A stretch of 64,000 bases of DNA from Marchantia polymorpha subsp. ruderalis (GCA_037833965.1 AP031351.1:7266501-7330500); one strand, 5' to 3'. Counted from the first letter of the stretch, positions 11,473-24,482 are shown. Notes: generated from the sequence alone by a model not told the origin. Program-made: numbers and translations.

Positions 11473-13247
11473 TTGCCACCTTTTTTAATTTACATATTTA
11501 ACTTGTATATGTAAACACAAAATGAACTATATATAATGAAAACTTGTACATGTGGTGATACTTTTGAGTATGTTGATGATTACATGTGACTCCTCAAAGT
11601 AGTCAATTTTGTACCGGGTAACAATATTGTGGAAAAATGAAAGCTTCACGCAGTTTACTCCTCCTTACCATATGTGTACCATATATAACAAATATATTTA
11701 TGATATAAGTACAAGATCTCACAATAATAAATATTTTTTTTCAATAAAAAAATCTCAAATTTATACTTGGTCTTTATCATGATAGTTTTAAATTTTTTTA
11801 GGGTATATTGCATTCTATTTAACATTTGGATAGATACAATAGACGTCACATGAAGTAAAATTGAATCATAGGTATATCTTAGATAAATTTTGAATATGCT
11901 CTTTTTGAAACAAGCTTATCATTTTGAATATAACTTTAATTTTTAAAAATAACCATAGATCATTTCAATCAACTATGTTAAAAAATTTGGGAAAAATTGT
12001 GTCATTTCATTGAATTAAATTTTATAAAATATTATATATTTATTATATATCATGTTCAATTTGGTGAGACAGTGTGTATTTTATCTTCAACATTCAAATT
12101 ACATAATTATTTAAAATAAACTACGAATTTTATTTCTTCATCTGTTTAAAAATTTGATGATATGTATTGAATATGAACATGCATTTAAGATATTTTTTCA
12201 TTACGGATATATAGAGGCCTATAACCTCCGTTCCATTTGGATTCATATTGCAAGAACTTCAATCGGATCTAAAGACTTGGATTTATGCCTTGGATCCCCT
12301 TTCTATTGTATCAAATGAGCAAAGGATAGTTTTATCCTTACATAGTGAATTGATAATGTCTTACGGCGACTTGATTTTGTGAGATTGATAATTAGTTTGT
12401 AGCAGTAAGCAAGATTCTCCGATGCGAAAAAATAGAGATTTCCAGTGTGCTAATCTACTAAATGTTGGTAGATAAATGCATGATTTATTGTCAAATTCTC
12501 TTTAGAAATCTGGTAGTTGCGTGAGGCTCATGGACCAGCCAACCCTCCCTCTCTGTTGGAGGAGACATGTGGATGGATTTTCTTCAGGTGGTTTGTAAAG
12601 TGTCGAAGCGGAGCATTTGGTGATAAATTTTTGGAAGGAGGGAGGGGGAAGGACTTCCGTGGGTCATTCGTTCACACACACACACACGCCACACACACGA
12701 CACGACGGCAACGGAAGAGGAGATGAGAGGGGATAGGGCGGGGCCACTGAGAACCGCTGGTTGCAGATCACATATCATCGCTGCCTTATGCTGCCCACGC
12801 ACTGCTCCTGCGCAGACACACACCCGTCCCTCGTCCCCCCATACCAGTCGCCCACTCCCGACTTCCCGCAGCGCGACGACGTCTTTCTTCTTCGCCCTCG
12901 CTTCTAATTCGATCGATCGATCGACCTCCTCGAGCCCTCCTTCTCGACTTTCTCAGGTACTTTGGAGCCGCATTTCCCTTCGAAGAAAGTCGTCAATTCT
13001 CATGCCCGCATTGTTTGCTTTTCTATTTTCCTATCGAGTGTAGTCTGCCCGAGTCACGGTCGCGAATTGTGTTGTTAGTTCCAGCATTGCTCGAGGTGTC
13101 GGAAATGGCTGCTTGCAGATATCGATCATGAGAGAATACGATGGCAATCGGTCTTGTTCGCGGGTTGTATGAGCTGGATTGGATTTAATGTCGGAAAAAG
13201 TGACAGAAATTGTTGGGGTTTGTTGCGCAACAGACAGAGAGTGAGAA
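11473..13247. other. AT-rich stretch, then petM promoter and leader region
   Basis: From 11473 to about 12500 the sequence is very AT-rich with no recognisable gene. From about 12510 it becomes GC-richer, with a CA-rich microsatellite (12674-12706), GATC tetranucleotide repeats (12909-12925) and pyrimidine-rich tracts typical of plant promoters and 5' leaders. A GT near 12958 (CAG/GTACTT) could begin a 5'-UTR intron, but that is a guess. Confidence 0.5.
12674..12706. repeat. CA/ACAC microsatellite
   Basis: Runs of CACACACA interrupted by CGCC and GACG lie upstream of petM. It is ordinary simple sequence. Confidence 0.85.
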
Positions 13248-13595
13248 ATGGCAGCCGTCGCCGCCAGAGCGTCATGCTCGTTGGTCACCAGCGCGGGAGC
13301 GACAGCGGCCCCGCAGGCAGCGAAGAGGACATCGGCCAAGGCCGGAGCGAGGAGGCTGAGTCTCTTCGGAGGGTTGAAGGCCGAGAACAAGGTCATGGCC
13401 TTGGGACTGAGCGCCAGCACTGAGCAGAAGTTCGCCAGCTTGGCCACCAGCTGCTCCGCTCGATCGAGGACCACCTGCACCGTGGGAAGCGAGATTTTGA
13501 CCATCGTGCCCGTCATGAGCGGTCTGGTGTTGGCCGGCATTGCCATCGGATTCGTGTTGCTGCGAGTGGAAGCGGCAGTGGAGGAGTCAGAATAG
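13248..13595 (+). CDS. petM: Cytochrome b6f complex subunit 7 (PetM), nuclear-encoded plastid precursor
   Basis: PetM is a small single-helix subunit of the thylakoid cytochrome b6f complex, which passes electrons from plastoquinol to plastocyanin. The 115-codon single-exon frame starts with an Ala/Ser/Arg-rich stretch (MAAVAARASCSLVTSAG) typical of a chloroplast transit peptide. The mature part is the last 35 residues or so, GSEILTIVPVMSGLVLAGIA then GFVLLRVEAAVEESE: one membrane helix and an acidic end, as in other PetM proteins. Start choice rests on the transit peptide beginning at this ATG. A second, out-of-frame reading of 13154-13423 is a shadow. Confidence 0.92.
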   Translation: MAAVAARASCSLVTSAGATAAPQAAKRTSAKAGARRLSLFGGLKAENKVMALGLSASTEQKFASLATSCSARSRTTCTVGSEILTIVPVMSGLVLAGIAIGFVLLRVEAAVEESE

Positions 13596-15319
13596 GATTT
13601 TTGCCGCCATTTTGCCAATTGGATTCCATGTACCAAAGTTTGTACCTTACTCCGGAAGATGAGCCTGTCAGCGCAAGCAGCTTGCAGTTGTAAAAAAGGT
13701 ACACAGGAGCCGTCCTTCGCTGTAATGGAAACCTTCATCTCTCTGATCTCTGTCACATTATATTTGTAATTGTAGATGATACTCGGAACAGGATGGTTCG
13801 CGAAATTTCGCGCAGTGTTGACCCTTTTGGCTTATTTTTTGCCATGAATTCGACGAACAAATCTTGCTGAGCTAAGACAGCAAGAAGTGTTTCATCATTA
13901 TCTCAGCACAGGGGAAACATGATTCTTTGGAATTGGGACGGGATGGTGTCATGTTTCTTTCCAGGCAGTGAGTAGGCGCTAATTTCACTGTCCGTCTGTC
14001 CATCTGCATATAGATCCGTCTGATTGTATTCACTGATAGAATTGTGCTCTTTTTAATCAATTGTATATTTATCATGGTTATTGTTTGAAGAATCTTTGAA
14101 TGAAAGTGCCGATATGTTTTCAACTTCTTTATATCAATGTAATTATATACCCAAGAATCATAAGGCTGAAAATTTTGGGAAAGTCATAATGCTGAGACTG
14201 TGGTGAAGTGAAGAAAGATACTGCATTTGAGTGACGATGAGAGTGTTTACGAAATAACTGATTTAACAAAATAAAACATACGTACATGGCGGAAGGTCAA
14301 CAATCTTCTCCGCCATCGTAAATGAACACTCGCAAAATGTATCGAAGATATTATTTGTAGAAGAAAAGGATAAAATATTTAAAATAAAAGAAAACTAAAA
14401 AAATGTCAAGAAAAATCTCATAACAACTTACATAATTATATATTTACCAATACTATAACTAACATATCTTCATACTAAGTTATGTAACAAAACCCGAAAA
14501 ATTTTCATTTTTTCATCTATCATTTCTTCCTTCGCTTATCCTGTAATAATTACCATCCATTATCTGTACGCGTCATATCAACTATCTGAAATTATACATG
14601 ATCTTACTGTACTTGTGACAAATCACTCACATGCGTACATCTCCTGATCAAATTGCAAATTTGTAGCATATAATCGTCAAAATTTATAACGATAGGAACA
14701 AATTAACCTTTATACCATTCCACCCCCAAAATCTATTCTCGATAGTGGGGTTACTCAATACACTGCAATAAGTACACAGAGCTGTACATATTTCTGGACG
14801 ATGAGACAATGGGCATGGTACGCGAGCCTCCTGGACACACATTAATGAGGGCGATGGTGGACGTACAGTGTGTGCAGAATGTATACTGAGAGCGCTAATA
14901 GAACAGCCTAATAACTTCGAGGACATTACTGAAATCCGCGAGAAGCAATCTGACTACAAAAATTGCGAAACGACGGATAACAAGATGACTTTTCAAAATG
15001 TCGAAAACCCTTCGGACGACATGCTTGCTGATCGATGATCCTCAACTCGGTGCATCGCCAAACGGCTTATAGGGCTGAGGGTCGGGAAATGAGCTGCAAG
15101 CATGCTATACAGAGTTCGTCGTGCTCACGGAATGATTCGCACCCAGGCCAACAAGTGCTCGCAGTGGTCGTCCAGAGCGATTCTCACCGCGAACTTCCGA
15201 GAGTCGAAGCTTACGGACTCGTTTACTAATATATGTTGATATGGAATCTCCTCCCACGCCAGTTTCTCAGAGACAGCCATCGAGCGGACAATCTGCTAAC
15301 CGATTGCTCGTGGATTTGT
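13596..15319. other. Intergenic between petM and RCI2, no gene seen
   Basis: The petM 3' flank is followed by AT-rich sequence (14100-14700). Short open frames such as 13872-14123 and 14684-14926 on the minus strand match nothing I recognise. No RNA gene or transposon end is apparent. Confidence 0.5.
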
Positions 15320-15614
15320 TCAACCGACGAGAACGTAAATGGCATATATGATGCCGGGGACGTACCCCAAGATGGTCAGCAGCAGACATATCCAAAACTC
15401 CACCTGCATCCACCTCATGGTCAGCACCGGGTGTACCACCGCTTAGGGCACCACGCTTTGACTCAAAAGACATTCTCGTTGGCATTCCGTCTAACTGAAA
15501 ACTGAAAACAATTGACGAAGTGAAATCACTTACCGCACACCCGAACGCCAGAAACACTCCTAAAGGTGGCAAAATGATTGCCAGCAAAACGTCGATGAAT
15601 GAAGCCCTCGCCAT
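15320..15614 (-). CDS. RCI2/PMP3/LTI6 family small hydrophobic membrane protein
   Basis: Family members are plasma-membrane proteolipids of about 52-58 aa that affect membrane potential and ion tolerance and are often induced by cold, salt or ABA. Exons are 15614-15534 (27 codons, ending at donor GTAAGT) and 15403-15320, joined in phase 0 for 54 aa. Exon 1 gives MARASFIDVLLAIILPPLG then VFLAFGCA, with the signature ILPPLGVFLxFGC. Exon 2 gives VEFWICLLLTILGYVPGIIY then AIYVLVG. Together these are two membrane helices that fit the family pattern throughout. The start is the first ATG before the signature. Stress-type promoter motifs lie upstream. Confidence 0.95.
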
Positions 15615-15772
15615 TGTTTCCGCCTCAATGGCACAGGGTCTAACGGGATCTGCACAACACCAACAACATTGCGACCGCCACAATCAGCTGCTAATCACCT
15701 CCTACACGAACATCCATCAGTCCTCTCAGTTCCGCATTATAATCTGCAACAAGATCTCACCGAAGATCTCAC

Positions 15773-15799
15773 AAAAGGTGCTGCGCAGCAGCACCTTTT
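15773..15799. repeat. Perfect fold-back, 12-bp arms, 3-base loop
   Basis: AAAAGGTGCTGC at 15773-15784 pairs exactly with 15788-15799. It lies 159-185 bases upstream of the RCI2 start codon, so it may fall in the 5' UTR, where a stable hairpin could hinder scanning ribosomes. That effect is inference. Confidence 0.88.
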
Positions 15800-17685
15800 G
15801 GGCGGGCAGTTTTCTACTTCATTCCTGAGACTCAAAAACTTTCAATTTTTCGCTCCCGCAGCAATTTCAAGCACGACATTCGCTTCCGATTGACAATGTA
15901 TTGGTGGGCAATTTTTACTCTACCTTCTTACGGGCGGGAAGAGCGTCGAAAGACGAGAAGCTAAGGGCGGGGGGAGTCGACGAGCGTAGGAAGACGGGGA
16001 TTCGAGCTAACGTCGAGGTCGGAGATAGGTCCGATACGAGCAAGGCTGGAGGTCCGTGGCCTCTTATTACTCTGACAGTGTCGAGTGGTGGACGTGGCAG
16101 CTCCTTACAAGCTGGCTGTAAAGCATCGCCACGTGTTATGACGTTCGCAGTACGGTAGAGCGAGCTGCAGATGGAGTCCTTTCAAACATGTAGAAGTCTC
16201 TCCTCTAAAACTGTATTGCATACCCCAGGCCTGATTAGAGAGGGCATTGTCTAATCCGTGGGGCCTCTTAGCTGCAGATGATCAAACAAATCACCACATC
16301 AACATCAATTCTCCTTAGTGACGCTAACTCCACCCGAGACTAAACATGTGGCTAGGCAGACAAGTCTGGGGCTGATTGACTGACTGCTTGTCACCTGGCC
16401 CCGAGTGTGAACGCTTATCGCACTCCTTGAGCTCAAGAAACGCCTTAATACCATCCGTGCTGGCACTTTGACAATCTTAGAAGCTATTTGTTCCTCCATG
16501 ATGGAGAGATTTATTTTCCACTTGCAATTGCAGTGTATTGACCCTTCAAGGGCTGAGCGATTTAGAGCAAAGGTGATCTGGAGATTCTCAGTCAAGAGTA
16601 TGAATCTGAATTACATTACTTACTCTGAAAGGGACGAGGTCGATCAGTGTGCTTGGTGACGCACTCAAAGCATACAATGAAGGTGACCCTGGTGGTATAG
16701 TAAGGTGACCCTTGAGTGAACGCAAGAAGAATTGCTGAACTCTCTAGAATTGGTGATCTCTGGAGGCTCCAGGTTTACTTCAAGAGTCTTGAGTGGGGGC
16801 TGCTGTTGGTTAGGAGCGAGTTAAGACAGAGGAATCATGATTGAGAGCGTAAGGACGTAATGTATCCACGGAAGACCTCATGAACGTGTTACTAAATAAC
16901 TAGATATCGAAATCAAGCATCCCTTTTCAACCCGATAACGAGACGTCTGACTCGGAGTGAAGTGATTACAAACAATGTTGTTCAATGAATGATTATATGA
17001 TATGAAATTCAGTGCCTCAATTGAATCCAAACGGCTAAAGATCAGTAGTACTGGCAAGTCTCGTCCACAGTCCAAGAACTTAAGTATCAGACTCAAAGTT
17101 TCTATCCTGTCTCCTACTTCGGTAGTCGATTCGCCATAGACGGCTCTCACGCTTTTCTGTCTGAATGAATCTACATGAATTGTTAAGTAGAATTCGTTCC
17201 TCAAGCAAATGAACGGACTTAAGTAACATCACGTGGAGGCAACTCATACACAGGCTTCCAAATCACTAGACAAAGCGATACATTTTCTTTTCTTTACTAG
17301 GCAGCACTTGGAATTCATGGCAAATAACAACCCTCCAAGTCAACATCCAGAGTCTTCTCCCGTGAAGAATAACACTGGCGAGTGGTCAAAATTAACTAGC
17401 TACACTGACAGCCGATTCCACCGTAAGGGTGAGAGTGGGAGGGGAACAACAACCCGTGATTCTCTTCCAACAAATCTGGCAAAGCGTGCCACTATTGGTG
17501 AAAATGCAAGAATGCATACCGTAAGAACCAAAAAAAAAAATTCTCTCTAGACAGGGCCTCCTCCTGTTAGATACCTTCCTGAACGGTATCAGCTAAGGAT
17601 ATCACTCGTATTTGCATCGTTATATTCACCTTGCCTACAGTTAAGAGGTGCATTGGCTGCATTTGCAGAAACGAATGTGAGTCAA
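15800..17685. other. RCI2 upstream region and intergenic, no other gene seen
   Basis: Apart from the ABRE-like motifs there is nothing firm. Frames at 16305-16595 (minus), 16878-17204 (minus) and 17233-17550 (plus) look non-coding: no homology recognised and ordinary composition. A weak imperfect hairpin lies near 16225-16265 (CCCC...GATTAG / CTAATC...GGGG). Confidence 0.5.
16092..16136 (-). promoter_or_regulatory. ABRE/G-box-like motifs upstream of RCI2
   Basis: ACGTGGC at 16092-16098 and CCACGTGT (core CACGTG) at 16129-16136 lie about 480-520 bases upstream of the RCI2 start. They match the ABA-responsive element core ACGTG bound by plant bZIP factors. Two copies close together are typical of ABA-responsive promoters, which fits the known stress induction of this gene family. 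Confidence 0.55.
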
Positions 17686-20600
17686 TTACTTTACAGGGCT
17701 TTCAGGCGAAGGTTCTAAAACTGAGAGAAGGTTGAATGCGGGAGAGCCTAGGTTGATCCCTCTTACAACCCCACCATGTGCCACTTTTATGCGATAGCAC
17801 AGAAGCAGAATCGCATCCCACAGTGCAGATCGTCCCTGTAAAACGTTAATGCACGAGTCAATCGAAATCCTCCCAGAACACTGGCAAACAAAAGGGAAGA
17901 AAAATTCTGAATATCAAGAATCAGTCTGGAACAGATTCGTGACCATACCTGGAAGGAGAACTGTAATTTTTTGTCCCAGTACAGAGCAAAAATTGGAGGA
18001 CTGGTCTTGGAAACTGCTAAAACTGTTGCTCCGGCTTGTAAGATAGATGGGGCGCCTGATATTATAGCAATATACTTTTCTGGATACCGCTCCTTGTGTG
18101 GCAAACTGGCAACAAAAAGGGAGTTGTTCCCAGACTGGGTGCTGGGGTATGAGGTCGGGTCCACATGCAGCATCCACTGAGGATGCTCCAGCAACGCACA
18201 AAACAGGTAAAGTAGCAAGTGGGCATCAGAGGGAAGATCAGCTGTCCATCGCTTGGAGACTTTATCATAAACCTCCCCGTTCGGAATGTACTCATACGCT
18301 TTCACACAAGTCCCCTCAGCCAAATCTGCCAGATAGGGTTTTGGAAGGCATCAACGAACATCAGCACGACGAAGCTAAGTTGAAACGATGTTCTATCTTC
18401 AGTCATAAAAGTGAAATCGGTGACTAGTTTCTACGTACTAAGTTTCATTGACATTGCAACAAGCAGTAGAGGCCCGTGCTGTCCCTACCTCGAATTCGTT
18501 GAGCGGTGTAGTCTGCTCGGACACTACTCTGAGGGAGGAGTCCTTTCACCCACTCTCCTTTTATGAGAGCCTTCAGTCTTTGATGCTCAGTCACGGCATC
18601 TAGGCATGCTTGAATATGAGGGTTATACACTTTCTCTTGAGGTGGAGCAAGACCGAATAAAGAGTTTTGCTGGACAGCTGCATCATTGTCCGAGAGAAAA
18701 CTTGTCAGGTCCAATACAATCTGAGACATTTCGAGAGACAAAAGTCTTGAAGCAAAGACGATTGACATTGATAGTATTGTGATCCCACGTATGGTCAAAG
18801 GCAGGCTGCGGTCTGAGATCAAATTAGACAAGAAGATCTCAGCATTACTTAGGAGATTCAGCTCATAAACTTACAGTAGATGAATTGAAACCAGAAACTT
18901 ACATACAGGTCCATCACGGGCTTGCAAAAGGTGGGCACGGAGTTGATGCAGCTGAGAATCCTCGTCAGGAACCATAGTAGTGAGCCATTCCTGAAGAGAA
19001 CCATCCGCGGAGATTGGTACGGATGTTGTGTCTTGCTTCAAGCCTCCAACTTGAGAAACATTGATTGTCGAACCAAGTTGTGCAGCGGCAGCCATAGCCT
19101 GAGAAAACCCAGAAATCAGCGCAACCTTCAGTTCCACATAGGAATGACAGTTATATAAGACATGTTCATACTAAAACGATTTAGTTCCATATACTAGGAT
19201 ATAAAACACAGACTTGACGGTTCCAGTCATGTCCGTGATTTGACAACAAAGATGATTGTGGCCGTGACAGAGAAAAGGGAAAAACTGCACAAAACGACAT
19301 CCTTCAACTCAGGACCATGGCAATAAAGTCAGCTATTACGTAAGAGATTCGCAGGGCTGAAATTGGAGTCGAATGCAAGTTAAGTAGAGTCCTCAAGGTT
19401 GGACGGAAATTTGTGAGAGCACCTGTAAATGGCTGGAATCGATCTTTCGAACAAGCGGATTCAGTAGCATATCAGAAAACCACTGTCGGAGGCTATCCCT
19501 CCACTGTTCGATTTGAGGATAGATCCCAAGCTTCTTAAACACTTCCAATGCTTGTTCCATGGACATAGGCAGTGGTATCTCCACCTCTCCTTTCTTAGGT
19601 GACCCCGTCTTCTGGGCGCTAGGAGACATACGTAGGGCTCGCATGGGTGTTCTGGGAGTGCTTGCAACTGGAGCTGGCACCAGAGCGAGACTTGGACTTG
19701 GACCATTGGCAACACCTTGCACTGTAGGCGAAGGAGTGGCCTGACCCCCAGACTTTCCACAGGCATCTGCAAGTTTGTCATCCACTTCTGCCAAAAACTC
19801 TGCTAGTTTTTTTTCACTATCAAGTTCATCCTTCCCGAAGTCCAATCGTCCAGAGCGAGTTCTGTGATTAGGCCAAAAACTCAAACTGCCGGGAGAATTT
19901 TGCAACTGACTAGCTGGGGTCGTTGGAAGTGGTGGTGCAGGAAAAGGTGTAGCTTGAAATGGAGACCCAGACGGAGCAGACGACGCAGATGTTTTCTGAA
20001 CAGGACTCTTTACAGGCCCCGTGAATCCATTCAATCCAGACCACGGACTGGAAAGTGGCTTGCTCTTAAGCACGCTAGGATGGATAGGAACAAGAACAGG
20101 GGACTGAGATTGTCCAGGTGATTGCCGGGCTCTTGGAGGCCGTTGCCTCGTTGCACTCGAGAATTCTTGAGGAGAGTCTCTTGATTTCAGAGGTTTGAAG
20201 CCAGTGCTGCCAGGTGACGCGAACGAGGATATGGGTGATCCAATAACTGTGGTGGTGCCACTAGATCTTAGACTCACGCCAATATGTGATTCTTGGGGCG
20301 ACTGCACACTCAATACTTTGCATAGTGCGGACAAAGTCATGAGAAAGAGGATAATCACAATCCACAGGGCCACTTGGACAGATGCAGCTGCACAGACGAC
20401 GAATAACAGAATATTATCATCAACTCTTATTACCAGCTTTCTGGAAGGGAAGGAAAATTTTCGCAAAAAATTGCTGTTGAAGCGGATTAGGAAACTGCAA
20501 ACACCTCCAAACGAACAGGGTACTCAAAGAAACGTAATGCACGACAAACACAGAAAGAGAAGACAAAGAATATCGTCTTACCAGCAAAACTCTGACTGAT

Positions 20601-21122
20601 GCCCAGCGTCGCAAGATTGTCTGTCAAAGCCTGCGATCTGAAAAATAATAACGAAGATCGATCCGGGTTGATATAGCTGACAAGTAGTTTAGGTCATAAT
20701 TTGACAATGTGACTTCTAGCTCGATACAAAGATTCGAACAGCTCCAGCATCAAGAAAGTCACTGAAAGACTCAGAAAATTGGGTCGATAATTTTTCCATG
20801 ATTAGGTACAAAAAGAAAGTCCTCTCGCAGCTCCGAGCAGAATTGTGCTTAGCAGCGAATGAGTTATCGAGTAAATAAATATACTTGCAGTACAATGCCT
20901 CCGAAAGAATCCGGAGAAAAAAATTGACGCAAACAGATGCAAAAAATACCTTGAATAGATGCTCCATACGGCTGAACACGCAGCACAACAGAGCGTCAGA
21001 ATGAATGGAAAATGCCACGGTCTTCGGCGGATCGCCTGATGGGAAAGTGCCGAGGCGACAGCGGCATTCTCGTAAACTCCAAATTTGCCAGCAGGAGGTG
21101 GTGATGCCGCCCGTAACGCCAT
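17686..21122 (-). CDS. TMEM209 / cytochrome B561-related (CytochromB561_N) membrane protein
   Basis: Homologues are TMEM209-type proteins; the animal one is a nuclear-envelope protein linked to nuclear pores, and the plant role is less clear. Hand-joined exons: 21122-20950, 20637-20582, 20387-19423, 19098-18903, 18812-18489, 18325-17949, 17835-17686, giving 746 codons plus TAA in one frame. Exon 1 begins MALRAASPPPAGKFGVYEN and has a first membrane segment (FILTLCCAACSAVWSIY). Exon 3 opens with a second (VQVALWIVIILFLMTLSALC), followed by a Ser/Pro-rich linker and the conserved block LGIYPQIEQWRDSLRQWFSD. The last exons carry YPEKYIAIISG, FALYWDKKLQFSFQ and the C-terminal GRSALWDAILLLCYRIKVAH. 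Exon 3 could instead start upstream, but only the acceptor at 20388-20389 keeps frame with exon 2. Confidence 0.9.
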
Positions 21123-22499
21123 CGGAGCACCTCAAATTGGCTGATTATTTCATCCGCAAGCTCGTGACATTTCATAACCCTCTCCTAAACCATCGGACAT
21201 CCTCTGCAGCGTCTGCAACACCGTACCTCGCGCCATCCCGAATTCAAATGTCCCGTCGCCACATCGTACTCTCGTCCAAACTTCTGCGGTAGTTCCAGCA
21301 CACAATCCGGCTTCCGTCTTCCGTCTTCGGTTTTGCGGCAGTCTGGATTTCCGTCTCAAGGGCAGACAGACGGATGGGCGGGGCGATCACTGGTATGCGT
21401 CATTGAGAGTCAAAGGTCCCATTAACGAGATCGTTGACATTCTCTCGTTCGCACTGTTCGACCTCTTCCATCACGAACCCTTTTCTTGTGGCTGAGTTGT
21501 CCCCGCCCAGTTCGCTACGTAGAGCTTGGGCCCGTGACTTTTCGTCTGGCTGTTCACGAATCTGCATGATTCTAATATTTTGTTGAACCCCCATAACATT
21601 TCCGAGAAGATTGGTGTCCGGCATATGTCGAAAGAGTTGTCTCGTAAGGAGTGTTTATGAGCAAACTGCTAGAAGTTTCTTTCGGTATCGTTTTCCTGGC
21701 TTATAAAAGGTGAGGGTTCTGTATTTCTCCAGTCTACTAGGGTAGTCTTAAGATAGATTCTTGCGCATGCTCGCTCACCTTTAACAATATTTTTTCCTCA
21801 TTGAACTCGTTGCATGAGGTATTCCCAGTGTGGTGATTGAATAAATACTCTATGCGTATAGCCAGTATCCAGCTTAAAAACTGAAACATTTCACCGATCT
21901 ATGCTCGTCATAGTCAGGACATGCACATAAGTTGTTGGAAATCATAAGATTTCCAACAACTTTCAGAAAAAGCAAAGGTTATAATCGTTGAAAGTCGCTT
22001 CTGTGTGGAAACGGTGATCAAATAGGCGAAATAATGATATGAGTAACATGATATTTCGTTAACATGACACTTGTTTCTCGATTTAAGCCTGGCTAACTAT
22101 CCACTGAATCCTCTGGCTAATTTATAGTACATTAAAAACTGGAAGACAGTCTTGCATTGCTCGCTCCTCACATTGAAGTATGCGTTTGCCAATACTGATC
22201 CTTTGAACCATCCAACATACAGTTAGAAACCACGACAAGAGTTGTCGACCCTCTCCTGGCGTGCATTTCAGAAGAAAAGTTGTCTGTCGATTTCACAACT
22301 CCTCCGAATCACCTCCCAAGGTTCATGGGATGTTACTCACGAGTACGTATTACGCGGCACATTGCATATATCAAAAATACTTCAGCTGAGGAGTCCCAGT
22401 AGTGGACCCGAATGCAAAGCATCGCTCATGTTTGGCGTATGATCCTCGGGTTCCCAATCAAGCGCTCTGGTGGTTACATACAGTCGGGAGGCCCTACAA
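21123..22499. other. Intergenic between TMEM209-like gene and NOP16
   Basis: This contains the TMEM209-like promoter and the NOP16 3' flank (both genes are on the minus strand). No third gene is supported. A perfect fold-back lies at 21929-21962. Confidence 0.55.
21929..21962. repeat. Perfect fold-back, 15-bp arms, 4-base loop
   Basis: AAGTTGTTGGAAATC at 21929-21943 pairs exactly with 21948-21962. No transposon-like ends or target duplication are seen around it. Confidence 0.9.
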
Positions 22500-24482
22500 T
22501 TACTCAGTAGTAACCTCAGGTAACTTGACTTCCTCGGGTAGTTTCTCATACGCATGAAACTGAGAACAATACTTCCGAAGAGTAGCCTCCGGATGCTGCA
22601 TCTCGTTTAATTTTATGTCCCTCGCCATGGCCTGCATAAATTGGACAAACGAAACCTTAGAACATTTGTAAGCACATGAATTGGAGATGTTCATTGCAGA
22701 GGAATGACAAGGATGGACTGTTTAGAAACGTAATCTGAAAAGAGACTGTGCACAATAAAAAGAAACAACAGAAACCTGTTAGAAAGATGCGTATAGGATT
22801 AGGTTCTCTAGCCGGCAAACCTTACGATTATATACTACAAGAGTGTCAAGCGTCATACATGATCCCGACCAGAAAAGTTCCAGCCAGTTAGCAAATCATG
22901 TCTGTATATAAAGAAACGACGGACCCATGGTTGCCCTTACAGTACCCCAAAGAAAATGAAAACACTGATAGAACGGATCGAAACAAGCGAGTGACGACCA
23001 TGAAAAAACGTGGGGCACAAATCAAGCAGTGTTTACAAATTGCTAGATAGCATGAACAGCCGACGACACTGAGAATGTAGGGAGAAGGAAAGTTTACGTC
23101 TTTGGCACATGAGAAACAACGAAGTTGTACAGAGATTGGTATTCCTTTTTCTTGTTATTACGACCATGCTTGTCAAAACCGTAGAAGCAAGAACATTTGC
23201 CGAATAAAAAATATCAGGACAGTACAATAGATCGGCAACAACTGGAACAATTATGACAATATTCGACGCTTTACACTCCCGGTACAGTATAACAAAATTT
23301 CACCGACAGCCAGACGGTCAAATCCAGGGAATGTGAAGAGAAACAGTTGTCTGGAAATACACAATTTATTCCCGTCTACGTACTTAGAGCAGAATAATTC
23401 GGAATTGGAGTTAAAGGTTAGCCGGACTAAACAAGGGACAAAAAGTGAATTAAGAGCGAATTAAGACCACAAATATGTAAAACAAACTTGTTAAAATTTA
23501 CACCCTTTGGTAGTTTGCCACTGGCAGTGGTCGTTTAGTGCTAATGTGCGCTTCTAAGTGAGAGTCGACAAGCACGCGTAAAGTACCAGACGACTGATGG
23601 CATGGAAGTACAGGTGACGAGTTCTGAGAATTGGAAATCCACCAAGATACCTGAAAGTCAGTGCCATGCTTTCGAATAAGCCGAGAAAAGTATACTCTCT
23701 GCATCTTTGTAAGCCGCTTGACGGGTGCTTTCTTGCCGTCCTTACGAAGCTTGTTCAGTGCAGATTTAACGTCTGAAAAAAGGAAGAGCTGTTACAACCC
23801 CACAAAGGCCAGGTGAAAATACTGCGATAGCACTAGCTACAGTTCAAGCATCAACCAAGACGAACGCATGTTCCACGCCAGTATTTGGTACCGCAAGACA
23901 CGCATTTATCTCGTGCCGAACAGATTAATGCGAATAACTTCTGAGCTTACCATCATCTTCATCATCACTGTTGAATTTTGAGTCCATGTCCATCTTCACA
24001 GTCTGCAGATCTGTACTTTGCACAGAATGAGCGGTTCTATCTCGTGCGCCGAGTACGTTGGGATTGGCCACGAAGCCATGAGCTGCGTACTGAGCGAGCA
24101 TGCTCGGTTTGGATCCAGCGCCTCTTTTCCTGTATTACCATCCATTCACTCTCAATTATAAGTTTTCAAAGGGGAATCAACTTCGTCTTCTTCCGGTCAC
24201 TTATAATCGTCCTCGTGAACGAAACTATGTGTCTACATTGTGATCCTCATACTGTGTTGTCGAATTTCTTATCATAACCTGCGTTCGCCCCTCAAGAGCT
24301 AACTCCTTATCACAGCGATGACGTCTACATTTTTGTGACGAATGTAGAAAAGCTGTGAGGACGAATTCTCGAAAGCGTGAAATTCTTTAGAAAAAAACTC
24401 TGCACGATTGAACTTACTTGGACGGCAACCCGACGCGCACAGTGGGTTTCCCCTTCTTGTAGGATCGCATAGATCGACCCAT
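22500..24482 (-). CDS. NOP16: Nucleolar protein 16 (NOP16), 60S ribosome biogenesis factor
   Basis: NOP16 is a nucleolar pre-60S assembly factor. Four exons join in frame: 24482-24418, 24123-23951, 23772-23651 and 22631-22500, giving 163 codons plus TAA. The start MGRSMRSYKKGKPTVRVGLP is the basic N-terminal signature of the family. The middle has an acidic patch (SDDEDD). The C-terminal half has QRVYFSRLIRKHGTDFQ joined to AMARDIKLNEMQHPEATLRK then YCSQFHAYE, which is the conserved core (DYxxMxxDxKLNxxQxTxxxLRxxCxxY). The third intron is about 1 kb. Length is close to other plant NOP16 proteins. The acceptor of exon 2 could shift by two bases, but only 24123 keeps frame. Confidence 0.93.

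Noticed and set aside
16225-16265. Possible miRNA-like hairpin
   Set aside because: The stem is short and imperfect and matches no miRNA family I know.
20387-20466. Extending TMEM209 exon 3 upstream (RKLVIRVDDNILLF)
   Set aside because: All upstream acceptors need a two-base carry, but exon 2 ends with a one-base carry. Only the acceptor before 20387 keeps frame.
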